64,000 bases of DNA from Lithospermum erythrorhizon (lineage: Eukaryota > Streptophyta > Magnoliopsida > Boraginales > Boraginaceae): assembly GCA_019722365.1 (NCBI GenBank), contig JADFUC010000018.1:1-64000 (forward strand). Reading direction: 5' to 3'. Each line of letters begins with the position of its first letter. Position 1 is the first letter of the stretch. Under the pieces are notes generated by a model. That model saw only the letters and a list, made by a program, of their open reading frames with translations, did no database searches and was not told the origin of the DNA. The position numbers and the translations under genes were made by a program. Positions 25,801 to 38,095 of this stretch are shown in pieces.

Positions 25801-27437
25801 TCCCCTTTTTCTTGGATGTCAATTAGGAGTCATGATGAAACAGGAAAGTGCATTTTGAAGATAATAAAATGAATCACAAATTTTTTGGATTTAGGACACT
25901 AGCATGTAGAACATTAGTGCATAAGTGAATTCAAGCACATCATGTCATAATAGTTTGCTTCTGCTGCTCCTACCAACGATGGCAAATTTAGTCTGTAAGA
26001 GCTTTTGCACCAGATTCCAAATTCCACCCCTTAAAATCAACTCCCCAAATCACATTTTTACTTTTAAGGTCCCATTTTAGTTCTGGATGGGTACTATCAG
26101 CAGTTGGTACTGGTGTTCATTACAGGGATGGCTCAATACGGGGTTGTGAGGCTGCAGAGGAGAAAGAAGAGTTAAAAGAAGAATAATTTTTTTAAGAGAA
26201 TGAAAATGCCCCCATTATCGTGCAACTTGTGTTTTGGTTTTTAACTTTCACTTTTTGTTCTTAAGCAATGATCGGAAGGAATGATGTCCTTCAGAACAAC
26301 TTTAGCTGGCTTAGTGGCAAAGTGGATGTCAGAAATACCTCATTATTGTTCTGTTATGTTTGATATTAAAGCATCTGTGGCATTTCTGTCCCAGGAGGCC
26401 CCTCCATCTCATGTTGCATCCACAGCTACTCTTTCTGTGGCATTTATGGTTGCCCTCGGCTTTATATTGGAGGATTTCAGTCAGAATTACAGGTCAGATT
26501 TGATAATTTAGCTTAATTGATAGAGTTTGATATTGATTAATATTTTACTTTAACTGGCTAAGAGTGATGAACTTAGCTTTTTCCTAGACATTTTCTCCTG
26601 AAAATTGTATTACATTATCACAGCTCAGAAGATGCGTCTGGCTTCTTTGTGTCTCTGCTGTTTGGGCTTGGTCCATTACTTGGTGGCCTGTCACTCGTTG
26701 CTTTTGCTCTTGCCTTTCATCTTCAGCACGCTCTTCTTACTGGTGTTGCCTCAGGAATTTCATTTGTTCTTGGGGTTTGGAGGCCTCTACAACTATTGTT
26801 GTCTTCAAAAATCGGGTTTCTCCCTCTTTTGCTGCTTCTAGCGGCAGGATCAGCATTTTCTCACATTTGTATTTCCAGTGTCACTAAGCTTGGAAGCCGC
26901 AAGAAGAATTCAGCAAATACATTGTCTACTGCCTCAGGAATTTCGTTGAGTCTTCTTACTCTTCAGACACTGTTTTGCTGCGTGACAATTGCCCTTCACG
27001 CTCTAGTGGAGGGTCTTGCACTTGGAGTTGCTGCTCCAAAAGCTTATGGTTTTGGTCAGCACATGGTACTTCCAGTTTCTTTGCATGGGCTCCCTAGGGG
27101 TGCTGCTGTAGCAAGCTGCACCTTTGGGGCAACCGATAGCTGGCATACTTCCCTCCTGGCTTCTGCTCTCATCGGCTTTGTAGGCCCTATGTCCGCAATA
27201 GGAGCAATTCTTGCAGGAATTGACTATAGTGGTCTAGACCACTTGATGGTATTTGCTTGTGGGGCTCTGATCCCTTGTTTTCGGACTATCATTGGGAGAG
27301 CCGCAAGTTTAAATCGACGGAAGAGTATCGTTGGGCTCATTGTTGGTTTGGTTTTTGCTAGCATTTGCCTGACATTTACGAAGGTGGTTTGTTTGCACAC
27401 ACCTTACTGCAATTCTGCCCCGGAGGCTGTTAGATGA
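22801..27437 (+). CDS. ZIP-family zinc/metal transporter, At3g08650-like
   Basis: Five coding exons: 22801-23262, 23634-23918, 25002-25130, 26395-26492 and 26624-27437, all with GT-AG junctions and consistent phase, giving about 595 residues. The product is a multi-spanning membrane protein that should move zinc or a related divalent metal into the cytosol. It starts with a hydrophobic signal-like segment (residues 1-20). ZIP signature helices are visible in exon 2: LHSFGEG, then HNIPEGLAVS, whose His and Glu residues bind metal. Exon 5 adds a second membrane half ending HTPYCNSAPEAVR, very close to Arabidopsis At3g08650. The start codon is the first ATG of the frame and opens the signal-like segment. 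A long 5'UTR intron precedes it. The frame is intact. The exact metal and membrane are not shown by the sequence. Confidence 0.93.
24175..24298 (+). mobile_element. tRNA-derived SINE in ZIP intron 2
   Basis: A pol III A-box-like TGGTCTAGCGGTTGAGCT (24180-24197) is followed by a B box GGTTCGAAGCTC (24224-24235) at normal spacing. A G-rich body and an A-rich tail (AAAAAGAAAAGAAAAAG) come after. This is the build of a plant SINE. It is not a functional tRNA because no cloverleaf closes. No clear target-site duplication was found. Confidence 0.6.
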
Positions 27438-28454
27438 CAATGATCTAGCTGATATTGGAACACATTTAACTTATCAAATTTATAGTGTCTGAGAAAAGGG
27501 AAGGGAATTGTTAATTTTGTACATTAAGATTCCACACATATATTACAATGATGAGAAATTTTACTTCATTATACTGCATTGTCGAGATTTGTAGTGGTAA
27601 ACATGGTATAATGGGTTGTCTCTAGGAGAAATTTGGCAAAATACCATGAGTCAATCATGATATTTGTTTAGATATACATAATCTTTTTTATTTTAAAATT
27701 ATTATAATTTGGCCATAAAATGACTATTATACTCATTAAAAAACTATCCATACATCCATTTTCTTTCTACCAAACAAAATAAATTTTCTTTTCCATTCTC
27801 CCTCTCTCTCTCTTTCTCTTTCAATGCCTTGAAGACTCAACCACCGTCGTATCTATTTTCTTTTTTTTCACTCCTAAAACAACCATATTCCCTAAATACT
27901 TTCATCAAATGTTTGCCCCTCATACCAAATTTCAAGAAATTAAACACACGTGTAGAGATTTCTAATTCCTTTCTTACTTTTTTTCACACCGATTTGAAAT
28001 ATAGCTGAATCCACATGACCGTATATTTAGATTAGTTTGTCAAGAAGTTACGCTACAAAAGTAACTTCATATAATCAAATATAATATAATAGTGTTCAGA
28101 CTATTACACGCACAAAACGCAAGTATGTTAATATAAGACGATATGTTAACATAACATGTTATATTAGAATATTATAATATATATTATTTATGTTACTATG
28201 TACGTAAAAGTTATTTTTGTATTATATGGTATTATAATGTTTTATAACCACGGTATGTCCAATGTTTTTAGATTATCTTGTCCCGAATTTTAATTAAAGA
28301 AATTCAAGCAAGAATGGTACATATCTTCGAAGTTAAATTGTAGTATAATGTGTTATTTTGAGTTAAATTACATTATAATATAGCATATTGAATTATAATG
28401 TGTTATTTTATGATAAAATAATTTAAATTCTATTTGTATTTTATAAATTCAATG
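27438..28454. other. 3' flank of the ZIP gene and AT-rich intergenic DNA
   Basis: The first part should hold the 3'UTR. After about 27650 the sequence is AT-rich with no supported frame or recognised repeat. Confidence 0.5.
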
Positions 28455-28960
28455 TTGTTTCAGCTTCCCCCACTTTGGGCATGTCAAACGGTAAGTGGCC
28501 CTGGCCAGATACTTCCGCAGATAACCTTAATACCAGGTGATTATTTACTCAGCGTGAACGCTGGAGCATACTGTTCCAAAGACTCGGTTTTTTACTTCTT
28601 AAGATGTTTCAAAGCGCTTTAAAGTTGTTTAAGAGGCGACTCCAAAAGCACTATCTTTGAATCGAAGCTCCCAATAACCGGAGTGGATTGCGCAGTTTAT
28701 ATATGCTTGATTCATAACTTTCTTATCAAATGACGCTGGGCCGACATTCAAGGTTTCCATCGGGCCTCTTTCTCCCGATTTCCAACCCTAAACTCATTTA
28801 AAAACACTTTATTTATCGACTAGATCGTTCTGAAAGATCAGATTTTGTCTTGATATTGTCAATAAAATCCTTGATTCTCGGGTCTAATTTATGTTTTGCT
28901 ACTAATTAATCAAGTTTTCCATTTTTTATAACACGGAAAGCGATTCCATGTTTCTCATTT
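28455..28960 (+). repeat. Displaced copy of the ZIP 5'UTR-intron repeat
   Basis: This stretch aligns base by base with 21085-21600 (blocks A and B of the ZIP leader intron): CCCCCACTTT, GGGCATGTCAAACG, CAGATAACCTTA, GCTGGAGCATAC, then CAATAAAATCCTTGATTCT and GATTCCATGTTTCT. The copy differs by many short insertions and deletions. It lies 1 kb past the stop codon of the same gene, in the same orientation. Confidence 0.85.
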
Positions 28961-29503
28961 TAATCGATGTTAACTCATTATAGTAATTGATCGTTAACTA
29001 GTTATAACAAATTAATTAAACATGCATTTAATATTTACTAAATAGTGAAGACATTCATAAATAGAAATATGGTGTCGATCTATCATAACATATGTAGTTC
29101 CATTACATGGCAAAAAATCCTAATTACCACGAATGTCACATATATAGTTACACTACATAAAGCCCTACTGAATTGTTCATAGTTCGAAACATCATGTCAA
29201 AAAATCATAACTGAAAGAGTAGATAATTGTTTGTAATAACATTCATTTCATAAATTAAAGCATAAGTATGAGGAGACGGTCTTCAACTCTGGTTGGGATC
29301 GCAAGCAACCTCCTCAATCCATAGTTTCCCCGTCAGAGTCTGCACTCACGGTGTCCACATCGCCTTCTTTCTATAATCCCCAAACTTCTCCATCACAAGC
29401 TTCTCCATCAAGGCGACATTCAACAAACTTAATTTCCGCACTTTTACAACCTCGGCGATATAAGTAGAGTAAACATGTCCACCTTGTCGGTGGATACACG
29501 GTA
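28961..29503. other. Intergenic region with an unassigned minus-strand frame
   Basis: A minus-strand frame ending at 29346 reads VALMEKLVMEKFGDYRKK near its C-terminus. It looks protein-like but I do not recognise it, and the upstream part of this frame is poly-F translated from a poly-A/T run. It may be a gene fragment carried next to the LTR that starts near 29504. Confidence 0.3.
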
Positions 29504-31985
29504 ACAGACACAACCCGCCAAGGTTAAAAAAAAAAAAAAAATCATTTACAAGGGACCCGGAGATAGTAGTATAAATAATTTCGAATAAAGACGGGATGCA
29601 TCGGCATTCAAGATTATACGAGTAAGAAGCCACGAAATTTTACATTTGAATCGGTTTCATTAAGATTTAAATACGAAAGTGGAGAAATTAACCGAAACCG
29701 AATCTTTAATTAAGCTATTTCTTAAATATTCACTCATCCCATTCAACACATCATCACACAAACACAAAATTCCTTCTTCTAGCTCTTTGCCAGCATCCTC
29801 TTCACCCCTCCTCAAATTCTTTTCCATTTCTCTCTTCGATCAAGCCAACCCAAAGATCACAAGTTAAATATCTTCTCCTCATCATCTTCTTTGGAATTAA
29901 GGTAAGAAAGTTCAAATCTTTGGGATATTTTTGGTTTCTACATAGTTAACTTTAGTTGACTTTGCTAAATTGAATTTAATTGTGTTTCTAAGTTTGTTAT
30001 GGGTAAGATGTATTTAATATAAGTAGAAGTTAATTCACGAAGTTAAGATGCTGCTTGAGGTTTACAAGATCGGTTGACTTTTTCTAAAGTTAGTTGACTT
30101 TGATGTTGACTTTTTATAAGACTTTAAATGCAGGGTTAATTTTGGGACCTTTATCAGAAGTTGTTTGTAGCGTTAATCAAGCGATTTATAATCTATCAGT
30201 ATGGTTAAAATATATGATTGGTGTCAAAGAATTATATTTCTATACAGGCTGTTATTTATAATTCGAGTGGTTATATAAGATGACTTATAAGTTGATTTGA
30301 AATGTTAAAGTTGATATGGAATTTTTGTAGGAGGCCGATTGGTTTGTGTCCATCTGTGGTTGTTATTTCGTCAGGTTATTCGTCGCTTTTGTAATCGGCT
30401 AAATAAGAATCGCTCCAATTTTGTAGCTGTAATGTATCTTCTGTAACTAAAGAGAGAGTAGGTTTTGATTGTACTTTCTCGGTGTTTTATGAAAATGGAC
30501 GCGAGCGGCAAGCATCGTGATCGTGTTTTCGCGAGGATTTTGTGGTGTTTAAAGGTGAAATAGCATTTATCTCACGCTTACTCTTTACGCATTTCTACTT
30601 TAAATCATAAACATGTCATCAAGTTGTATGATTATGTGTGATTCATTCATGGAGCCATGATATGATTTTTGTGATTGTATTTCTCTCGTGGCGTTGAAGA
30701 TTTGTTTCGTAAGTAATAGTTGGACTCTCAACTTACGCTTCTTGTGTTCTCAGGGCCTCGCCGGCATTTACGTGTTTCTGCGGCCTCACGGCACTTCAGA
30801 TTGGTATTCTGGCCGCCATTCCTCTGACATTTTTGATTAAGTAGACGCTTTTAGCCTGTTTTGATATTGTCTGGGAATAGAGAAGTTAGTTGTTCGAGGC
30901 GCTGCCGGAGTTAGCGCGTGACTTTGAGGTGACTTCGAGTATTAGGATACGACCCTATACAAGTTGATTAGGTTAAAGCGACTCTTTCCTGCGTGATATG
31001 ACGCTATCGGCCTCATACTGGGTATAAGCGCGTTTGGCCTTATACTACTAAGAGTAAATTGCTGCCTATACTGCAGAAGAGCCGGTTTGATTATCTATGA
31101 CCCCTTCACAAGCAAGATTTGTTGCTGCGCCTTTATACTACTAAGATAAGTATTTACATTGGGCCTTATACTTCTAAGAGGCGGTTGGGCTTTATACTAC
31201 AAGATAAAGAGCGGTGTTTATTACCGACGTACCCATTCCTCGCTAAGTGTAGACGTATCGAATATACAGATGAGGTCGGGTATACTCGGAGATACGGTGA
31301 TGATTGTTTCCGACGATCAGAAGTATAGCTGCTGCTGGCCTCCGCGATTTTATTCTCGTGATTATGTGCCTTATTTGAGACTTCAGATATATCTCATACG
31401 TTACGCTCGAGACCTTCTTTTTGGAATTTACATATGATCTTGCTAGTGTGGGTCTCGGGTATATACATATTATTCATATTTGATTACTATATCTATTGAT
31501 CACCAAGCTGTATGGCTTAAGTTTTCACCCCTCTGCTAAGTTTTCACTGTTTTCATGGGCTACACTCCCTATTCGCTGGGGCGCATTTCATTTCAAGGCC
31601 AGTCGACAGCGGCAACGAGTCGAGGTCGCTTGAGAGTTTTGTCTGCGGCTAAAGCGAAGACGCGGCCGGTGATCCTCACCGCCTTTTTGTCAATCGCTGG
31701 ACATTGTATTTCATTTTCGCATTTTAAATACTTGGCTTAGCAATTATTTTGTATTCAAGATACGGCCTTTACTCTCGCCAGATCTCACAGACATCAGTTT
31801 TTGAGATATATCAGTATATATATGAAGCCATGTTGGGATATCACCCGATTATCAGAATTTTAAAAACTGCTGTTCAAATTTTTAATTGTAAATCAAATTT
31901 TTTGATAAACGCATAGCTTCTTAAACTGAAGCCGCCCATCCGCGTACTTTGCACCAGGATTATAATGATTTCACTCAGACGGCCG
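29504..31985 (+). mobile_element. Solo LTR of the chromovirus-related family
   Basis: Aligns in order with the LTR at 53255-55190. Both start near ACAACCCGCC or TAATAACCCGTTA followed by an A-run, share GAATTAACCGAAACCG, a leader, GGCGTTGAAGATT with a downstream GTAAGTAA, repeated CCTTATACT hairpins, and an AT-rich tail. A GGTAAGAAAG donor-like site lies at 29901. No coding domain is present, hence the solo LTR call. It is about 2.5 kb and has the plus orientation. Short open frames inside are not credible genes. Confidence 0.65.
31010..31230 (+). repeat. Diverged CTTATAC hairpin repeats in the LTR
   Basis: Several copies of a unit containing GCCTTATACTACTAAGA or GCCTCATACTGGGTATAAG. This is the same unit that forms a regular 29-bp minisatellite at 54183-54413 in the sister LTR, here irregular in spacing and sequence. 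Confidence 0.65.
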
Positions 31986-32059
31986 ACCTAGTATGGTCAG
32001 CATAGCTGTATGTTTCATTTTGCATGTTGACAATAGAGTCATTGATGTTCCGAAAAGCA

Positions 32060-32340
32060 ATAAGTTAATGTAACAATATAATCGAGTATAATACATTATA
32101 ACTAAAACAACACAATATAACTAACTACACCATAATATAATAGAGTATAAAATATTATAACTGAGTATAACATGGGCTGAATCGAGTATAACACAAAATA
32201 GCTAAATATAACACACATGGAAGTAAACATATTATACCGAGTATACTATAATATCACCTACTATACCATAATATAATTGAGTATAAGACATTATAATTAA
32301 GTATAACAGAAAAGAATTGAATATACAGAATAGAACATAC
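32060..32340. repeat. Degenerate GAGTATAA/ACATTATAAC repeat
   Basis: Variants of CGAGTATAATACATTATAAC recur about every 30-40 bases, with much drift. It reads as an old minisatellite. Confidence 0.6.
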
Positions 32341-33502
32341 ATGGTCAAAGTCAAATACAATTTCACATTATAATAGAAGTTAATACTAATACCTCATTGG
32401 AAAGCCATCCAGAAGTACTCAAGTCAATAAGATTCAAGCTTGCATATAAGTTCCAATTCTTAACGACAGTGCAATTTCACCTCTTTTTTTATCTTTTTCT
32501 TCTTCTTTTCAACCAAGTGACAAACTCATCTGTTAACCCTCTCGAGATATTTAAAGTAGGTTAAATTAGTCATTTGACATGCTAAAGTGTGATATTTTGT
32601 TAATAAAAAAAAGATTATATCTGCTCAAAATACCACGCTGGCCAATTTATTTTGCCACCTCTCTAGCCCACTAAATATTTATCCTCCCTAAATCGACGTT
32701 TCAGCTGATTTTGTCGGGGTCAGCTATCTAATTTTATTGGTTGGATTTTTAATTTTGAATTAAATTTTTCATATCATGTGTAATAGTTTTTGAAATATAT
32801 ATCAAATGATATATCAAATAAAAAATACTTTATTAATAAGAGGATAATTTTAATTCAAATTAAATTTGTATGCAAATAGATGTATCAAAGTTCATTAATC
32901 CTAACTATTGACAATAAAACATGTTAATTTTTTGGGATGGAGAAAATATTTAAATACCTAACTAATTAGCACGAAAGATAAAAAGATACTAATAAAATAT
33001 TATCTTATACTGTTTTTATGAGAAAACCGATCAACAAATTTATAAAAATCAAACTACTCCCTTCACAAATTGTTCTATTACGAATTTTGATCAATTGCCT
33101 TTATAAATTTTAAATTTGAATAATTTTGAATCTGTTGTATAATTTTCTTTTTAATACTACTTCCGTTTTTTTTATTTGACGTTTTCGTATATCGAGGAGA
33201 AAATTTGATTATTCATTTCTAAATATTCATTATTTTAATTTAAAATAACAATATGTGTGTCATTTAAGACCACAAAGATTGTTTTGATCAACTAAAAATT
33301 AAATTGGACGGTTTCTTAGAGATATTTCACTTTTTAGGTCCTATTTGCCGAAACTTAATTTTTATATTTTGTATGTCTATGAAAATCACATATATATTAA
33401 TGATTTTCTTCACATTAATAATTTTTATCATTTTCTTCATGATAATTTTTAAAATATTAGTTTTTAGATTGAAAAATGATTATTGTCAAATATAATATAT
33501 AG

Positions 33503-33503
<1 letters not shown>

Positions 33504-33556
<53 letters not shown>
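33504..33556. repeat. TA microsatellite
   Basis: About 26 uninterrupted TA dinucleotides. Confidence 0.95.
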
Positions 33557-33560
<4 letters not shown>

Positions 33561-34178
33561 TTCCACAAAATCAATTATTGATAATAAACATAGAACGTTG
33601 ATTAAAAACAATTAAGACAGGTAATAAAAATTTTAGGTTAACAATGCTAAATACGATGTTATATCCGATAAATATATGTCCGCTGAATAATTAGACAGAC
33701 AACCGATTATTACATTTAAATAATAATAAGTTCGAATATATGTTAATTGGGTCATACCATTATATTGTGATTAACTCGATTACACATGTCATGCATTTCG
33801 GGCTTACTGAAATTCACTCATAATCTGTATATTAATATGTTCTATAACATAAATTAATATATCAAGTAATGTCGATCGAGCTTCCAAGAGTCATACACAA
33901 CAACTAAAAACGAACTATAATAATGATTATAACTTTCGGGATTTAAAATATAATCAGAGTGAGAATATCAGCGATCAATCGTGGAAATCACCCAAATGCC
34001 TTCCACCATAACGTTGTAATAATAAGTGTGTTCCATTCCTTATTCAGAATCATTATTGAATATTCTACCTAGCTACTTAGTATGTCTTTATTTTACGGAT
34101 AAGAAAAACTCTACAATAGTCGACTATGATGATGAAAATAGGAGAAATTTGTGCCTTGAAACTCTAGAATTTTAGTTA

Positions 34179-35358
34179 TGTTAGATGGCTAAAATTTAGA
34201 TCGCTAGCTTCTATAACAAAGCTAAGATTCTTACGAAATCACTGCACTAATTCTTCCAATTTTTGAAGTTTTATACTTTTTTCTCTCCTCTCTCTCTCTT
34301 TTAGTTGAGTAAGTAGGTAGGAAAATTCAATTGAATTTTTCCAAATGATTACAATTTCTATCATTTTAAAGAGCTTCAGTAAGCCTCACCTGACGGGGTT
34401 CGCTCATACATCGTGTGTAATTATTCTAAAGCCAATCTACGCTGATTGCTCGTGACGTATCATTACTATTTACTAATGAAATTTATTCCATTTGCATATA
34501 AAGTTTTCTAGAGGTTCGAGTCGACGACTCAAACAAGAAATCTGCCTATTGTGTTCTCAAACGATTTATATTTCAGGAAGTCCCTAATCGCTGTTCACTA
34601 TCGGAATAGAACACCATCATTAATATATGCTTATTGTCCTGATCAATGCTTCTTGGATCGTATGGGAGACCTTACTCCAATAATCACATGTATACTGTGT
34701 GAAATGAGCCAACCGCGATACTGAATATTGACCTGAATGGTAACTTAAGACAGATATCTCTGCCCTAAGAAGTTTCTATAACTTATTTAAATGGCGAATC
34801 CTGTAATCTTGTTTAATTGCTTCACTTTTTACAGAAAGAGGCGCATTTTGACTCGTTTCCAAACGCTCCTGCAATGTTAGGATCATAAAAGACTCGAAAG
34901 TTCGTATACTACAAGTAGCTTAGAAATTGTGAAACAAGATGAAATTCGCACAACCGATATAACGGTTTATATTTTCAGCGCCTCTGAGAACTGATGGCGA
35001 CTACTGCCACTATCATTCATAACATCGGTATCACATCACTTGCACCAATTTAAGTACTACGCTAACCGGATAAAGTAGTTATGTTGGGACGGCTAAAATT
35101 TAGGACGCTTAGTGCTCAAAGCCATGATTTTTATGAAATCATTTGCACCACCTCTTCAAACTTCAAGTCGAGCACTTCTCTTTCCTCTCCTCCTCTTTTA
35201 GTCGAGTAAGTAGGTGGGAAAATTTCATTGAATTTTTCTGCCCAACCTCGACTACAATTTAATATTTTAAAGAGCTCTAGTAAGTTCTCACTTTGAGGTT
35301 CGCTCATACATCAAGCAGACTATTCTTAGAGCCAATCTTACGTTGATTGTCTCGTAAT
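34179..35358 (+). mobile_element. TRIM-like element (two short direct repeats)
   Basis: Direct repeats at 34179-34457 and 35082-35358 begin TGTTAGATGGCTAAAATTT or TGTTGGGACGGCTAAAATTT and share TTTTAGTTGAGTAAGTAGG, AAAGAGCT and GTTCGCTCATACATC. The roughly 625-base middle has no coding domain. Two short terminal repeats around a small non-coding centre fit a terminal-repeat retrotransposon in miniature. A primer binding site and target-site duplication were not verified. Orientation is taken from the TG start. Confidence 0.5.
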
Positions 35359-35413
35359 CTCCCGATTCTCTCGTAATTCCCTAAAGAAAGCGTACACACT
35401 TGTATATTATTGT

Positions 35414-35644
35414 TTTTATTGTATTCGTAATTCTCATACTAAGATTTTGTAATTGTTATTTTAATCCATAAACTAACAATGTATATCGAGCCAAGCGAAA
35501 TTGTAATTACATAATTAAACGATGAAATCGCTTATGTATCATTAATCAATTTTATGTTTGAATTACATAATTATATTATTATTTTTATTGTATTCGTAGA
35601 ATCCTGATTACGGTATTTTGTAATTGTTATTTTAATCCGTAAAA
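35414..35644. repeat. Short direct repeat pair
   Basis: Segments at about 35414-35475 and 35578-35644 share TTTTTATTGTATTCGTA and TTTTGTAATTGTTATTTTA. They lie just beyond the TRIM-like element. Confidence 0.65.
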
Positions 35645-37960
35645 CCCAACAAACAGACCGATAAATACTACTACCTTTTGTATAGATATAAAAGCATACA
35701 TTATATGTGAGAAAGTTCGTAAGCTTGTAGTGTAGTAGTAAAACGAAAATTTATTACATTTTTCATTGTTAAGTTTTCTAGACGAAATATTTAGAAGATT
35801 CAAAAAGCAACCCACGCAATCAACAATTCATGGTCTCGCCCAAATTCAAATGAAGTAGAAAATAAATTTTATCGGTCATAGTCATAGAAATTGAATAAAT
35901 AGCCTTAAAACCTCATTATCGTGTTGCATTGCTAGAAACTAGGAGTCGAATGGTTGTTGGTCTAAATAACATAAAATGAACAAACTATGGCTATATGAGC
36001 ATGTAAAACTCCAAGTGTCGAATGAATACTATGGTTACATATCCACTTATCCAAGCTCGTTGAAAGACTTTAAGCTTGCTCTCCATTGTATACATTCACA
36101 GAAGTACAACTCAAAACATGCGGCATAAGCATCATCAGGTACCCTTCAAAAGTCAAGAATTGACTTATTGATTTCTGTTCTTCTCTTTTCTAACCTCTCT
36201 TATTTTATCGTCATTACCTCAGGAATCCCCTCTTCGCACACCAACATATTTGGAACCTTGCTACCCCATAATACACGAATATAACCATCTGAGGTACATA
36301 ATGTTAGAACATTTTTCAAGTTCACTTTTTAGATGTAGCTTGTACATGTTTGATCCGACATGACATAATACGTATTCATCATCTTCAATTGCTTTATAAT
36401 CTTCCACTCTTACAACATCGTGTTCAAAAATGAAAACATTAATGACTGCAATTAGTGGCATCTTCTTTGAAATTGAAGGCAGGAATTTTTCAACCTCTAC
36501 ACTTTTCCAATCGTTTGTAATGTAAAATATTTATTTAATCCAATGATTGAGATGTTTAAAAGGATTCTTATGCCTATTATAGGGATCATATGATTGAAAT
36601 CAAAGTTTCTACATATCCACAAGCTCAAGTAAGGTTTGTTTTGGATAAAGACGTCAAGTTCTTGCTAGAACAAAGTTGATTAAAGATCACTGTTCAGATG
36701 GATCGAGTTGAATGTAAGGATTCAACTCGGGAGTATTATGGAATTCTAATTTGGTATTCAAGTTGTCTAGCAGTAACAGTGAAGACACATCCATCTGTGG
36801 TGAAATACTAACAATTATTAAATATAATTTTATAACAAATCATCAAATTAACCACTTATATAAACTGTGAATTAACAAGTACTACTCAAGTGGTTCCTGA
36901 ATCATTTTTGCATTCAAATCATCCCAAATAAATTTTTGGATTTTTGGACGAGACATATTACAAAACTAAGAAAAAGAGTAAGGGATTTCAAAAGAAAGTA
37001 AATACCTCAAAGTTTTTTTGTAAACATAAGAGGACATGACAAAGATAAAAAAAAGTTGTAACAGTATGTGATGTAGTAATGTAGAATGATTTCTGTGAGA
37101 ACCGAGTATTTGTACCGACAAGATAAGAACTTTAATATAAATTTCAAGAATAGACCAAACATTTTGGAGCTTAAATCAATTTCTTCACAATTTATGTTTT
37201 AAAAGAACCTTAAATCAATTTAATTTTAAGCACAAAACCTTTCTCAATAATTTGAGTTTTACAAACAATAAAAATTTAAAAACAAAAAAATAACATAAAT
37301 AAGAAAACCACAAGAACCTAACCTTTAAAAATCATCAATCACAAGCACAAAACAAGAAACAAGAAAAAAATCAACTCAAAGAGAAAAAATATACAAAAAA
37401 AAGTTAAGCGTATAAACAAGAATCAGGAAAACTAACTTAAAACAAAGCAAATATTGAAAATTTTCACATAAAGAGACTACAGATGCAATTCAAAACAAGA
37501 AAGATATGAACGAAGCCAGATGCATCAGTAGATACATAAATCAAAAAACCAAAGGTTATGATCTTTAACAATTACTTGTAGATCTTGAATCAATATTAAA
37601 GTTATTAAAAATATTTAAATATGAATTAATGTACATTTGTTATTTTATATAAATTTAAAGAGATATTAACAATTAGTAATAATCAATAAAAGGTTATTTT
37701 AAAATATATACATGATAAATTTAAAAAAAAACTTTGATCATTAACCTTTTTATGTTATATTACTAAACTTAATTAAAATAATAATTATATTCCAATTCGA
37801 AACTAAGAACGAGGACAGTTTTGCTATCTTTTACCACTTTAATCTGATCTCCAGCGAACGGGCGAAGCACTTTTCACCAAAACCAATTCACTCATCAACA
37901 TTCTTTTCAAGTCCAGATATTTTCCCCATTCTTCCCCTTTCAATCTTGTTAATAAACCCA
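35645..37960. other. Intergenic region with one unassigned minus frame
   Basis: A minus-strand frame, 36261-36461, contains DDEYVLCHVGSNMYKLHLKS, which looks protein-like but is not recognised; it may be a fragment of an old gene. From about 36950 to 37480 the plus strand is strongly A-rich. No other feature is supported. Confidence 0.3.
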
Positions 37961-38095
37961 ATGGCTCGGAAAGACACACGCAGGCTGGCCGCCATTAATG
38001 GTTTTGGATCGGTTTATGGTCATCCCAACCCATCTGGGACAAAATCGGATGTTGAAAGTTCGGGAAAATATAGTACTTTGCTTGGTCCCGACTAA
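37961..38095 (+). CDS. Small ORF of unknown function (44 aa)
   Basis: An ATG in a fair context (AACCCAATGGCT) opens a 44-residue frame starting MARKDTRRLAAINGFG and ending LLGPD. It follows a pyrimidine-rich, leader-like stretch (37890-37960), as many real plant first exons do. I do not recognise it. It could be a short peptide gene, the first exon of a lost gene, or chance. No intron donor directly continuing the frame was identified before the stop. Confidence 0.25.
   Translation: MARKDTRRLAAINGFGSVYGHPNPSGTKSDVESSGKYSTLLGPD

Larger units (their letters stand above)
31986..34178. other. AT-rich intergenic DNA with simple repeats
   Basis: No coding gene is supported. The stretch contains the degenerate GAGTATAA repeat and the TA microsatellite listed separately. 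Short open frames are AT-rich chance frames. Confidence 0.5.

Noticed and set aside
26281..26511. Longer first part of ZIP exon 4 starting at ATG 26281
   Set aside because: The acceptor CCCAG at 26394 joins EAPPSHVAS directly after LPDAFK, as in At3g08650; the extra residues do not match the family.
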